Source: Chara braunii (taxonomy: Eukaryota; Streptophyta; Charophyceae; Charales; Characeae). From it: a stretch of 64,000 nt of DNA. The DNA is taken from positions 1,225,222 to 1,289,221 of the forward strand of contig BFEA01000217.1 of assembly GCA_003427395.1 (NCBI GenBank), in the 5' to 3' direction. Positions 11,931 through 24,009 of this stretch are shown here, in pieces. The position numbers and the translations under genes were made by a program. Positions within the stretch are counted from its first letter, which is position 1; every line of letters begins with the position of its first letter. Under the pieces are notes generated by a model. That model saw only the letters and a list, made by a program, of their open reading frames with translations. It had not been told where the DNA came from and did not search any database.

Positions 11931-14337
11931 TCGAACGTGTGTCTGACATGGTAAATCATAGCACTGTTTTTAAAACCCTTTGTGCCGAATCGAACCCCGC
12001 AGCACAACAATTAAAAAAATAAATTAATAAGTCTCTCATTCCTCTCGCGCCGCAACTTTGTACCTACGACCATTTTTTTTAGCCTACTTAGCCTGTGAGT
12101 CGCGCGGCTACCGCTCGTTATTATTTTAAATATAATAAGTCTAATTTTAACATTTCCACATCTGCGGTTCGCTAGAAACTACCGACTTCCGCCATTACTT
12201 TCAGACGACGCAAGCGTCCGAACTAAAGTTTTGAAAAGTTCCAGTCTCTTGGTCATAGGTTAGTCTGAATGAACTTTTGGCAAATGTCGGTCTCATAAAG
12301 TCCTTCACATACAACATCCGACATTGAAAAACCCCGAGCAGATACCATTGTAAGGGTGTCTTCTTCAACATTGTGAATGTTAACAAGAGAGTGGGGAAGA
12401 AAGGCAAGCTCTGACGCGAATCAAAATGATCGTTGCAGGCAAAGTAAATCACGTTGAAGCAAGCGAAACGAATGCGAGCGTTATAGCGAGCACAAACGCT
12501 TGAGTGCAAACGATCTCGAGCAGGATGCGAGCGAGTGCGAGCGAGAGTAGAAGGTAGCATTGAGGAAAGGAGGGCGGGAGAAGGTGTAGGAGAGAGCATG
12601 AAAGGCAAAGCGTTAGATTGTAAGAGCAAACAGGGGGCGTTTCGAACGGTAGCAAGCGAGCTCAAGTACGAGCAAGCAAGCGCGAGCAATTCAGAGCAAG
12701 CGGGAGCAATCCGATGCCGTGATAAACAAAACGAGAATGCAAGCAAGGTAAAGTTGTGAATGAGGTTACACCAATAACGAAACGACTGCGGGTAATAATA
12801 ACGATCGGGGATAGAAAGAGAAACAAAGAAAATAACAATGAAGAATGTCGTTGGAATGAAGAAAAGAAAGTGAAATCGAAAAAAAAAAAAAAGCAATAAA
12901 ATAACAAAAAGAGAAAGGAAAACGATTTAAAAAAAAAAGAGAGACAAACGTTTTGCCCCAGACACAGCATGACCTCATTTCGATTGTATCTGACCAAAAT
13001 GAGGGTTTAGATGCATTTTGTTGGGGGGGGGGGTGAGAAGTAAGGAACGCAGCAAAATCTCGAGGCGAGGGGGAAAAAAAATATGAAAATAAACGAGAAG
13101 GAGTGAGCATGAGGGGAGGACGACGAAGAAAGAAAAAAAAGGATTAACGACGAGGAAGAGAGAAAAGAGAAAACAAGCAGTAAGAAAAGAGAGAAGACTC
13201 ATCTGTTCCTCAACTATCTTACAAATAATGAGAGCGATATCGGGGGCGAGAACTTTTGAACTTTGAACTTGGTTTGCTAAACAAACTTCTCTGCACAAAC
13301 TTCAGTGATTGAGACGTGACCATCACACTTTGGTGGGGTCAAGCCTTGAACAACTCCTAAAACAAAGCATTCCAAAGAAAGTTTTTTTGCTTCCTCTGGT
13401 TATTCATTATTTTCACTTCAATGGTAAAATTATTCTCATAGGTTATGAGTCAGATATAAACTACAAACCAGATACATATTTAAAAAGGAATATGAATTCG
13501 ATCGCGAGCTTAAATAAAGTGAAAATAAATACGAAAGCGAAAATGGGTGTTAGTATGAAAGCAAGTAGGGAAGACATAAAAAACAATTGAATGACAAGCA
13601 CGAACGAGAAAAACGGTGGGGATACAATTGAGAATATGATTACGATCAAAAGAGCAAGTAGGAATAGGGGCATGTAACTAATACGTAGTGGGATGATATT
13701 AAAAACAAGAGGAAAAGAGGTCACAAAGTGTTAATGTAAAAGGAAGTTAAAATCACAATCGGCACGAAAATGCGATCATAAGCAAAAGTACGAACAAAGG
13801 TGGAAAGAGGGGGAACGGGAGAAATAAGTGAGTGAAGTCAAAAAGAAGAGAGAGAAAAAGAAAGAACGAAGAAGGAAACGAAAAAAAATGAAGGAAGGAG
13901 AGGGTAAAAGTGAATCATGAAAGAGGAAATAACTATTTCCCCTAAATAGAACGCACTCTTATTTTGATTATTCATTGCCAGAGTTATGGACTGAGCACAT
14001 TCTGAGTGGGGAGAGTAATGAAAAAGGAGATCTAATGGGAGTTGCGAAGTGAGAGAGAAAAATAAGATTGAGGGAATGAAAGAGAAAAGTGAGATTGAGC
14101 AACAACTGCGGAAGGAAAAACGAATTACGAGGAAAGTTTACACGAATGTGAAGACGAGTAGAAGCGAGGCAAGCATTTTCACAGATATTGGTTAAGACAT
14201 GTGATCCGAAAAGAGAGAAGGAGACAAATGGGTGAGGTCACAAACTAGTTTTCGGAGGAAAGCGGGAAGAAGTTGGGGAGGACGACGAGAAAGGGAGAAG
14301 AGAACAACAACGACAGTCGTTTTCCCTCGAACATAAC
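11931..14337. repeat. Purine-rich tract with degenerate 1-kb modules
   Basis: From about 12,390 the plus strand is strongly purine-rich, with GCGAGCG/GAGCAAGC runs at 12,470-12,720. Anchor sequences of the type CCCC-(A-rich)-CTCATTTCGATTGTATC recur at about 12,956 and 13,938. They recur again at 26,396 beyond the chromovirus, which restores a period of about 1 kb once the insertion is removed. Open frames on the minus strand are Phe/Ser/Leu low complexity and are not called as genes. Confidence 0.45.
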
Positions 14338-14645
14338 TGTGGCGGACCCACAGGGTGAGGTGCTCCGCCTGGGATAAAAATGAAGATGGAGGATGAGGAT
14401 GGAGCAAGATGGTACAGCGTTGCTCCACGCCAGACTCCAACGCACGTACTCCAAATTGTGCGAATGTAAAATGACCCAAAGTACAGAATCTGGTTGAGGT
14501 ATACCCCAACGGACCGACTGGACTGGACTGGACTGGCTGGTACCGACAGAGGTACCGGCCTAGACTAGACTACCCCAAATACAACACATGCCTGTGAGAA
14601 CAGGCCAATGGGCTGGTCTCACAGGCCAACCAGAGTTCCGCTATA
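14338..14645 (-). repeat. Chromovirus 3' LTR
   Basis: In plus orientation it begins TGTGGCGGACCCAC and ends CCGCTATA; the partner LTR ends CCGCTACA, so the terminal CA is mutated here. The 308-bp LTR contains a GACTGGACTG minisatellite at about 14,514-14,536. Confidence 0.92.
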
Positions 14646-16366
14646 CGATCCTCGGCCTGTGATGGATCGCCTAGATACAACAACCTAAAAATTTCCTGAA
14701 ATTGTCACTCCAATTTTAAAAATTTTCATCTTACTTGCAAACTTTCATTCCAAGAATATGGTATCCCTTCTTATTTGGACTGCATGCTAGAGATGAAATG
14801 AAAGTCAGGATGAGTTCATGAAATATTTTAATTGGACTGTCATTCTAAGTAAGGATTTTCAGTCATAAATAGGTTAATCCAATCTAAATTAGAAGATATT
14901 TGTTGTAGTAGAATGAAAATTTAATGAAAACATTTCATAAACCCGTCCAGACTTTCAATCCATCTTGAACAAATAGATGCAGTTGGAAGGGAAAACTCAT
15001 ATTTAGACGGGAACTTATCAAATAAAACTGGAAATTTTAGAACTGGACGAACATTGGAATGATAATTTATAAATATGAAGAATTTTTTTTTTTTGATTTT
15101 TTTTTAAAACTTTTTTTAACTTTCATTTCTCGTTGGAATTTTTCTGTTGAAGCACGCTTCCGCCAAGAAGCGAAACTCTACCAAAGAAAAAAAAAACGAG
15201 TAGTCTAGGATGCGGAGCGAGATCCATGCTGAGTCCATGCAATGCAACCTATGATAGAAAATGTTACAAAAAACAGCAATGTCACAGCTAACAGCCTAAG
15301 TGAAAGCAGAAGCAACTAACTAGTGTACACGTCATAGGAAAACAGAAAGTAATGACAACGAAATCCTAGAATGTTGGAGTCAGTAACCTCAGTCAGGAAA
15401 TAAATGACTGGTGTATAAGTCATAAGAACAACAAATGCAGAAACAACTAAATCATAAAAATGTTAGAGGCAGTAGCCTCAGTCTGAGAGAAACAAACCAA
15501 CAACAAGACAACCACATGTCACAGGAGAAGTATGTCGCAAACCACAAGGTGGGATAGTCTCTGAGGGTGGCGAATAGAGCTTAGGGGTCGATAAACTTCT
15601 AAGGGCATCCACACATAATGATAGGGAGACACATGTCATCAGGCTCAATGAGGGTAGGGAACTGGGAGCGAACAAAACCAATGACCCTAATAGATAGACC
15701 ATCAGGGCGGGTAATGCTCGACCAAAAGGGTGACTGCTATGGAGGGTCGATCATGCAAGGGAATAAGGGAGCCTGGTATACTGGGCGCACATAGATGAAG
15801 CATGCAAGACTGCCTAACTAGGGCGTGAGGGCTGGCAAAGGGTAGGAAAATGGATGGGTAAGAGAATCATGCGAATAACTCCTAAAGTGAGGAAAGTCGG
15901 AGCTAGATCTGTAAGTTGGGAAGCTAGGGCAACGCTATGGTCCCGATGCCTACGCGTATATCAAGGGAGAACCCAACTCAGAGGAACCCGGCGAAGGGAG
16001 ACCATCATGCGACACAACCAGGGTATTGTATACAGTAAGGTGGTAAGAGAGTGACGAAGTTTGAAGTAGGCAGAGCTGATCGTGATGAAGGCCGTGAAGC
16101 TGTCGATGACGTCCATGATGAGAAGTCAGGAATGCCGTCGAGGAAGAGCCGCAACGTCGACGAGCTGAAGTGGCAAAACTGGAGTCGATGGAGTACTGAA
16201 AAGTCAAAGATGTGGGAAAATAAGTCAGAGCTAATCGTCGTATCGAGAAGGATGACGACGAGTGCGCTATGGACGCTCAGAAGCATCTGGCTGTTGCTGA
16301 AGGTCTACCTCAGATGGAGCAGGCTCGACTTCGGCGGTCTCCTCAGCCGAGGGAGAAGGAGGAGGG
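14646..16366 (-). other. Chromovirus 3' untranslated region
   Basis: This lies between the end of pol and the 3' LTR. It is AT-rich at 14,660-15,200, with T runs near 15,085. A degenerate repeat of about 90 bp occurs at 15,303-15,485, with shared GCAGAA-CAACTAA and GT-AGCCTCAGTC ends. No clean polypurine tract precedes the LTR. No gene was recognised. Confidence 0.45.
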
Positions 16367-19300
16367 TCAGTGGGCTGAGGAGGAGCAGTCAACCCAACAC
16401 CGAGCATGGTCATAGGCACGCACCAACATGCGAACGTGCTGCAAGTGCTCGTGGGGCTCCCAAGTAGCCTCCTCATCAGGATAACCCTTCCAACGTACGA
16501 GATACTCAACGTGAGGAGGGTTGTCGTCGCTGACTCGGCGGCCAATGATGTATGAAACGAGGAACTCCTCGTGGCCGTCCACCATGATGGGTGGAGGGCG
16601 CTCGTATGGTCGTCCAGTGAAATGCTCAAACGGTCTGCGGTAGGGACGCAGTAACGAGACGTGGTAGACATCGTGCACACGAGCCTGACGTAGGTAGTCG
16701 GACAACTTTACACAGAAGCTGACCGGGCTTGAAGTCGTATCAGAACTGACGACCTGGAGAATGGGGCATGGGCCAAAGAAGTGACGCCGAAACTTGCGAA
16801 GCGTGTCCACTTCGAGCTGTAATTAGTGGGCGTCGATAAGCACATCATCACCGACTTTGAATGGATGATCCATTCTCGATTGGTTCGCATATGAGGCAAT
16901 GAGAGTCTGGGAAGCGGCTATGTGCTCTTGCGTGGTCTTCATGATCGACGTCATGCGTGCAACCCAATCATCCAGCGTTGGACAACTCGTGTTAGGGTGC
17001 ATCTGTGACGGTCGAAGGAAGTCCGCGGGAACACAAGGATGATAGGCGAGGTCGCAATAGTAAGGCGACATCCCCATGGCTGGCGAGATGACATGGTTGT
17101 AGGCTATCTCCGCGTGGGCAAGATGGAGATTCCACTACTGGTCATCACGAACAATCTTTCAGAGAATATCTCGGAGAGTCATGTCCGTGACCTCGGTCTG
17201 ACCATTAGTCTGGGGATGGTAAGACGAGGAGAAGCGGAGTTGGGTGCCATACACCTCGTGGAGTCGTCGGTAGAATCGGCTGGTATAGCGTGGGTCACGG
17301 TCAGATATGATGCTCAGATGTAAGCCGTGGTCCCGCACGACTCGGTCAAACACAATATCGGCGACCTCACATGCACTGATGGCATAGCAGCACGGAACAA
17401 AGCGTGCTCGCTTCGTGAAGCGGTCGACGACGACTAAGATAGCATCATGACCGCGGGGGGTCGGGAGACGAAGAGAACCGATAAAGTCCATCGAGATGGA
17501 CTGCCAACGACCCTCAAAAGTAGGAAGAGGGTGGAGCAAACCTCAAGGCAGGCGGTTCGCATTGTTCACCTCCTGACAGGTGGGACACTCTGCAACGTAG
17601 TCCTTTACAAAGTCCTTGTGCTTCAGCCAGACGTATAGGTGGCTCACACGAGCCAACGTCTTGTGGAAGCCCATATAACCGACGACTGTCTGGTCATGGA
17701 ACTCTGCTACTACTTGGACACGTAGTTGTCCAATGGAAGAAACGCAAATACGGGGCTCTCTGGTGCCCTGTGAACCGTGCCAGTACACAAGACCGTTGTC
17801 CCCGAGAGAGTAGTTCATGACGGTGTTGCCAATCCGAAGGGTCGCATGGATGTCGCGCTAGTCTAGGCAGTGGTGGTACTGAGTGAGAAACTCGTCGATC
17901 ACCGAGTGGTGGACGGTGGTGACCGAGATGGCAACGAGCTGGATCTGCTCTAGATTATGGTTAGGGCGTCGGGATAAGGCATCTGCGACCCGATTGGTCT
18001 CACCCTTGATGTTCTCAGTGGCGAAACTAAACTCAGATAGGTCGCACCGCTAGTGAGCCTGTCGAGGAGTAAGCTTCGGCTTTGTCAGAAAAGTATGGAC
18101 AACAGAGTTGTCCGTGCGCAGCGTGAATGGTGCCCCATGCAGGTAGTGACGCTAGTGCCGAGTGGCATAAACTACTGCGAGAACCTCACGTTCATCAACA
18201 GTGTAGTTTATCTCGGCGGGCAGGAGTTGACGGGAGTAGAAGGCTATCAAACAATCAACTGAGCGAGACTTGACAGTGCCGTCCTCGACGATGGTAGGAG
18301 AATAGTCAATAGAAGGCTCGTCAGTAGCTGAACGAGTTGGCGTTAGACGTGAAGCCGTGGTAGGGGTAGGGGGTGGGAAGCGAGGGATGCGAGGATGAGA
18401 GGAATCAGGAGAGGAGGGAAAAATATGAGAAATCACTGCTCCTACAATAAAGTCTGATGCATTGGTGGTAAGGATAGAAGGGCGCTCAAAATAGAGTAGG
18501 TGAAGAATCGGTGCACATGTCACCGCCTTCTTGAGGGCGTGAAAGGTGTTCTCGTGGAGGGGTGTCCAAGCCCATGGGGGGTTCCTCCGGAGGAGGGTGG
18601 AGGTAAGGACGTAAGAATACCTAGCGTCTCCCTGGAAGGAGTTACTATGGTAACTAACGAGGCCTAATAAACTGTGAAGCTGCTTGGCGGATGTGGGGAC
18701 GGGCCATTCCGCAATAGCAGTGATCTTCGCATTGTCTATGTGGAGACCCCGGTCAGACACGTAGTGTCCTAAGAAATCCACTTTGTGTAGGGCAAAGCGG
18801 CACTTGCTCAACTTGGCATAAAAGTCATGTCCGAGCAAGCGGTCAAGGACGTCGCGGAGACGTCTGAGATGCTCCTCAAGGGTACGACTTAGATTAGGAT
18901 AACGTTGAGGTAGACGAGAACGTACTGCTCCAGGATGTCCCTGAAGATGTCGTTCATCGCCCTCTGGAAGGTAGCAGGTGCGTTGGTGAGGCCGAATGAC
19001 ATCATTGTAACTCGTAGTGGCCGAAGCGAGATCGGAACGTTGTCTTTGCCTGGTCCGCTGCGGTAACGCGAATCTGATGGTAACCGCTACGAAGATCAAT
19101 CTTCGTAACGAAGCGGTTGCCTGCTAGGCGGTTGAACAGCTCGTTGGAACGAGGCATGGGGTAACTATTATGAACCGTGTAGCGGTTGAGACCACGATAG
19201 TCGATGCAGAGATGAAAAATTTCATCCGCTTTGCGAGCAAAAAGGACGGGTGCACCCCACGGGGAGTTGTTGGGTCTAATAAAACCCAGTCTCAGGAGCT

Positions 19301-19661
19301 CCTTAAGCTAACGCTTGAGTTCAGTGGCCTCGGGGATCGAGAGTTTGTAGGGTGCCTGGAGGTGAACACGATAGTCAGGCACAAGCTGGATGGAGTGCTC
19401 GACGTCGCGCATCGGTGGGATGCCGGCATACGAGAACGACGATGGGAAAACGTTGTGGTACTCTCCAATGAGGTCGCGAACTGCGGGCTCCAGGTCGGCC
19501 GTATAGCGCGCGAGTTCCTCATCGCCAGTGTCAATGCGTGACGACGGGGTGGACTTGACGGACGACGGAGGGAGGGAAGTAGAGATAAACGCCATGGAGA
19601 TAGGAGGACCTGGCTCCAGAGAGATGAGCTCGGCGTTTGGACAAGGTGGATCATAGTACAA
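16367..19661 (-). pseudogene. pol: Chromovirus pol: RT, RNase H, integrase, chromodomain
   Basis: RT reads in pieces. GIPPMRDVEHSI lies upstream, then [38 protein letters not shown] and [15 protein letters not shown]. The catalytic YxDD box reads YLNV at 18,901-18,912. RNase H shows TNASD where TDAS is usual, EREVLAVV, then a tether with DALSRRPNHN. The integrase has an HHCC-type finger (GFHKTLARV, CPTCQ at about 17,560-17,700). Its DDE core is intact, with ISMDFI, IISDRDPRY and TNGQTEV. A chromodomain closes the protein. From 19,099 to 16,367 everything is in one frame interrupted only by stops. At least two stops replace tryptophan in conserved contexts (RH-stop-RHYLHG, QAH-stop-RCDLSEF). 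Frameshifts lie after GHYEL and after the YLNV box. It is non-functional. Confidence 0.93.
16421..16570 (-). other. Chromodomain of the retroelement integrase
   Basis: Residues EEFLVSYIIGRR, then VEYLVRWKGYPDEEATWEP and EHLQHV, form a canonical chromodomain. The RWKGY and TWEP motifs carry cage and core residues. In chromoviruses such C-terminal domains target integration to modified histones. It is intact although the rest of pol is broken. Confidence 0.93.
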
Positions 19662-19674
19662 TAAATCCGTAATG

Positions 19675-20280
19675 TTAACGGTGATGTCGTCCTATTGAAT
19701 GAAGTGGAAGAATTGTCGAGGCGAGGTGACGGTGATAATAGAAGATGGGCGCGGAAGGCTCCGGGGAAGGAGGATTGGGGCGTGGTGTCGCAGTGGTACA
19801 TATGAAAGGTACGCGATACGTTTGTCCACACGTCGTTCTGAGAACAAGAGTGTTGGTTGCCCAATCGGTCTCGGTGCTACGAAACCTACGAGACCATGGA
19901 GTACTGAGAATGAAGTCGTATCCCGTCTCTGTCACATCGAAATATGCAGAGGAGCGGTGGCGATGAGACGTCGGGGGACGATCAATCGGCTCCAGAGTGA
20001 GAAAGAACGGGAGGTAGGTGATCGTCTGATCGAAGAAGCGCTGAGTCTTGTCATCCCCTAGGGTGACGGAGATGGGAGTCAAAGACCCTATCGTGGGTAA
20101 GCGGGCTTCTTTCACCACACGTGGGTGAATAAAGTCGCCCTGAGAACTGGAATCCCACAGTGCTGAGTACACCCTCGTGGAGGTCCCTAGTCGTACTGTA
20201 ATGATCTGGAGGGTGCGATCAGAGTCAGAGAGGATGGCGAGAAGGCGACTCAGTGCAGCGACATGGAGGGTGAGTCGCAC
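19675..20280 (-). pseudogene. Chromovirus aspartic protease
   Basis: The pattern ALWDSSSQGDFI (active site at 20,146-20,154), followed downstream by YDFILSTPW, matches the retropepsin-like arrangement ALVDSGA...FI and ILG-PW of Ty3/gypsy proteases. The catalytic D-S/T-G is changed to D-S-S, and the flap-side ILG to ILS. Both are Gly-to-Ser changes explained by single G-to-A transitions. The frame differs from gag by a shift. Confidence 0.75.
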
Positions 20281-20482
20281 CTGACGAGCCTAGAGCATGC
20301 TCAAGTCTAGAAGGGAGGACACAACGTCCTCGCGAGTCGCAAGCTTCTCGCTGCAACGGGCTGAGCGAATGGCTCGCCACGTCGGTAGTCACGGAGAGGT
20401 AAGAGGGGAGACAGTGGTCTGCGGAGGCGCAGACGGTACTGCGACAGAGGGCTGAGTACACTCTGTTGGGTCCTGCGATACC

Positions 20483-21961
20483 TCAACTCCAGTAGCGAGA
20501 GGGGCAAACAGAGACGGAGATGTCGGGAAGCCGACTACTGAGGAGGGCGCAGGTGTACACTGCACCGTGGCTAGGAGGCGCCGTCGAGATGCGAGCCGCC
20601 GGGGGGGGGAACTGAGCGTGACGCTGGCAAGAGAGCTCCGCGTAGTGGCGGTCGAGGGAGGTGGTGTAAGGGCACCGCGAGGAGGTATGACCGTCTTGAT
20701 GGCAGCGCAAACACCCACGCTGGCCCAAAATGGCCGCACGCTCCTCAGCGGAAAGGACACCGTGAGGAGGGACAAAACCCCAAGGGAGGTCCTGCTGAGG
20801 AACCTCGGGGGGCGATGCGCCAGCGTGACCAGAGCGGTTGCGTGCCTGGGAGAGGGTGGAGAGGGCAAGCTGGAGGCGCTCGGCTATAGGGAGGGTAGAG
20901 TCCTCCAGGTGGTAGTGAGTGGTCTCGAAGAGGTCGAGGCCGTCGCCATGGTCACCCTTCAGTGACAACGGGGCAACAACGTCCTGCTCACCATACTCGA
21001 GCGCGCTGAAGTGGCGTGAGAAGTGACGGCCCTGCTGTGCGGAACGGCGGGGACGAACGTGGAAACGGGAACGGTGCGGGAAACTGCCATGAGAGGAGGA
21101 GGGAGCGTAACCAGTACACTGAGGCTGGGAGGAGGAAGTGGGTTGAAGACGGGCCCGCATTCGTTGATGGGCCCTGGCGGCCTCGTAAGCTTGCAGGGCC
21201 GATGTGAAGTCATATCACCATAACTCGGTGCAGTACTCAAGGGGGAGGCTGACCAAGAAATGATCGATGAGGGCAGTCTCGGGGAGGAACGCCACATCAC
21301 AAATGAGGCGGGCGTCCTGAAAGACTTGGATGTGGTGGTCCAGGCCGGCAGTGCTACCAGAGCCGGACCAGCGTGTACTAACGACACGCTCGAAGACGTA
21401 AGTCGCGTCATGTCGAGTTCCGAAGCGATTTTTGAGGAACGCCTGAAAATCCATAAAGGTCGGGGTCCGACCCTCACGAAGGGAGTGAGTGTACAAATCC
21501 TCCCAGACGTCGAAAGGACCGCCACGCAGGCGCGTGGAGAGGTGAACCACCCACGTGTCGGGTGGAACGCCCATGAGCTGGATCGTGCGGGTGGCAGACT
21601 GCAACCACCGAGACATGCGTATCCCTGTACCATCATCCAAGGAAATGTCCATCAAGCGGACTAGTGGTGCGCCACCGTTTTGGCGGCTAGGAGATCGAGG
21701 AGCAGAGGCCTACGCTACGGCTGAGTAAGTCGGCGCAGGTCCTGGAGAAGGGGGCGCAACTGACTGTACGCTCGGGCCGCATAGGGGAGCGGCAAGGGCA
21801 ACAACGGCAGGCTGCGAGGGAGTTGCGGTAGACGAGGTCGCAGCAATCAAGGGAGTAGGAAGGATGTAGAATGGGGGTGGAAGGGGTGCAGGGCGGGGGA
21901 AGCGAGCCTGTATAGATGGAAGAGTAGAGGAAGAAGGGGGTGCGCTCGAAGGCGTGGCCAC
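20483..21961 (-). pseudogene. gag: Chromovirus gag with CCHC zinc knuckle
   Basis: This is one frame from a Pro/Ala/Ser-rich N-terminal part (21,961 to about 21,710), through a capsid-like domain (21,655-21,215, with TWVVHLSTRLRGGPFDVWED and FLVSLP), to a nucleocapsid segment. The CCHC box CLRCHQDGHTSSRC lies at 20,713-20,672 and fits Cx2Cx4Hx4C exactly. In-frame stops occur near 21,710 and at 21,213 (after TELW). Further Pro/Ser-rich frames extend to about 22,870 and may be the true N-terminus, but frame changes prevent a firm start. Confidence 0.85.
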
Positions 21962-22874
21962 CTGTGATGGTAGGGGTAATTGAAGGCGTAAGAGGGCGAG
22001 GTCGGGCCGAATTTAGGCCAGCTCGGTCTCAAGACGGCAGACATAGATCGAGCGAGGAGTAGTAGGAGGAGGAGTGGGGGAAGTAGACAAATGAATGGCG
22101 CAGGGCATCCCATAAGGGGGAGAGCCAGGTGGCGAGGTGGTCATGTGAAGAAGCGGGGTACCCGGAAAAGCTGAGACCATGGTAGCGGGTTGTGGTCCCG
22201 TGGCTGTAGTAACCGAAATCTGGGCAGATGCGCCCGTAGAGTGAGGGGAAGGTCTGCCTCGTGGCGGCCGTCGTGCTAGGAGCGTGGACGGTCAACAAAA
22301 TAATCGGGTTGACAGCATCGGAGGAGGAAGCTCCGCCGTGACCACCATGTCGGAGGACGGGGGACCCAGACTGGGAGCCAGGGGAAGAGAGAGAGTGGGG
22401 AGAGGAAGGACGACCAGCATTCTGGAGTTGCTGCAGGCCAGCGGCAACTTAAAGAGTCGCCGACTACGCCTGTAAGGGCACAAGGAGGGAGGTGAGGAGG
22501 GTATGCAGATCCCCTTGGGGCTGATGGCCCTGGTCCACCGACACGGGTATGGAGCCCAGTGCCGAGGTCGTCGCCACGTCGACAGTTTGTGACACGCCGT
22601 CGACCATGGGGAGGTAACGTGCCGGACTGGAGGGGGCCAGAGGAGGTCCACGTGAGCAGAGGGCGTAGGGGGGGTTCCGCAGTAGAAAGCAACGGGCGAC
22701 GCTAGTGAGTCGAGCGCGGGCGCTCGCAAAGGGGGAAGGGTGACTCAAATCTAGAGTGCCCGAATGAAAAGGGGAAGTAGACGGGGTTGGGAGAACCCTA
22801 AACCTTAGAAAAATCCTAAAAAAACCGTAACCGAGGTTTGAGTGGTTAGGGTAAGGTATTTGTGACCTAGTCAA

Positions 22875-23398
22875 GAAAAGAGAATAGCAACCATGAAGGA
22901 GGAGGGAAAAATAAAAATAAATAAAAAATAAAAATTTGAGAGAAAAATAAAAATAAATAAATCAATAAATAATAAAAATAGTTAAAGAAATAAGTAAACA
23001 AAATGTGAAGAGAGAAATAATATTTATTTTTTTGGAATTTTCGGCAGCATTTTCCTACCCCCCATGGGGTCACCAATGTGCCAAGGGGAAGGAGAGACCA
23101 AGATAAGCACACTAAGTTTCAAAATGCCGAACATTAAAAAATTCAAAGAATAAATAAAGATAATAAAGAAATAAAAAAATGAGGAGGTAGAGAGTGAAGA
23201 GAGACTAAGTGTTGAATTTTTCAAAAATTCGCCAGTATGTCGTTACCCCCATAGGGTCGAAGTGTGCCAGCAAGGATATGACTAAGTAAGATGGAGAGAG
23301 TGGGGGAAAAAAAAAAAAATCGGCAGCACTTCGTTACCCCCACGGGGTCAAAAATGTGTTCCGAGAACGGAAATAACTAAGTCCTACCAGATATAGAG
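22875..23398. repeat. Chromovirus leader with dispersed ACCCCCAT-GGGTCA motifs
   Basis: A related motif (TCGGCAGCA or a variant, followed by TACCCCCAT/CGGGGTCA) occurs near 23,040, 23,235 and 23,320, separated by AT-rich filler. It is the 5' leader between PBS and gag in the minus-strand element. No coding region is present. Confidence 0.45.
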
Positions 23399-24001
23399 TA
23401 CAAGCGGTTATATAGTAGCTGAAAATTCAGGAATGAAAATTCAAAAGTGAGAGTTATGGGCAGTCTGAAAATCCTGAATGGTCCTGAAGTGGTGAAAGGT
23501 CCGAATACCCTGAAAACCANNTGTTTAGGCAGGCTGCATCCTGAAGTGGTGAAGGGTGTCCTGAAGTGGTCAAGTGAGAGTTTTTGGCAGTCTGAAAATC
23601 CTGAATGGTCCTGAAGTGGTGAAAGGTCCGAAGACCCTGAAAACCACCTGTTTAGGCAGGCTGCATCCTGAAGTGGTGAAGGGTGTCCTGAAGTGGTCAA
23701 GTGAGAGTTTTTGGCAGTCTGAAAATCCTGAATGGTCCTGAAGTGGTGAAAGGTCCGAAGACCATGAAAACCACCCTTCACCACTTGAGGATGCAGCCTG
23801 CCTGCCTAAACATGTGGTTTTCAGGGTCTTCGGAGCTTTCACCACTTCAGGACCATTCATGATTTTCAGACCTGAATGGTCGTGAAGTGGTGAAAGGTCC
23901 GAAGACCTTGAAAACCACCTGTTTAGGTAGGCTGCATCCTGAAGTGGTGAAGGGTGTTCTGAAGAGGTGATGAAAAATACGACTGTTGTTAACCTTCTCT
24001 C
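23399..24001. mobile_element. Foldback-type dispersed repeat with 8-bp target duplication (copy 1)
   Basis: It is flanked by ATATAGAG at 23,391-23,398 and 24,002-24,009. Inside are direct copies (about 23,452, 23,578, 23,704) of a 126-bp unit rich in CCTGAAGTGGTGAA. An inverted copy (about 23,775-23,865) and another direct copy follow, so the element can fold back. The second copy at 29,754-30,206 has the same ends (ACAAGCGGTTAT and AACCTTCTCTC) and its own target duplication. No transposase is present. Two undetermined bases lie at 23,520-23,521. Confidence 0.8.
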
Positions 24002-24009
24002 ATATAGAG

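Noticed and set aside
12201-13298. Long minus-strand frames rich in Phe, Ser and Leu
   Set aside because: They are produced by the A/G-biased tract. No domain, no start context and no conservation between the repeated modules.
22029-22874. Overlapping Pro/Ser-rich minus-strand frames upstream of gag
   Set aside because: They may be the decayed Gag N-terminus, but three frames compete and none can be chosen; mentioned only in the gag entry.
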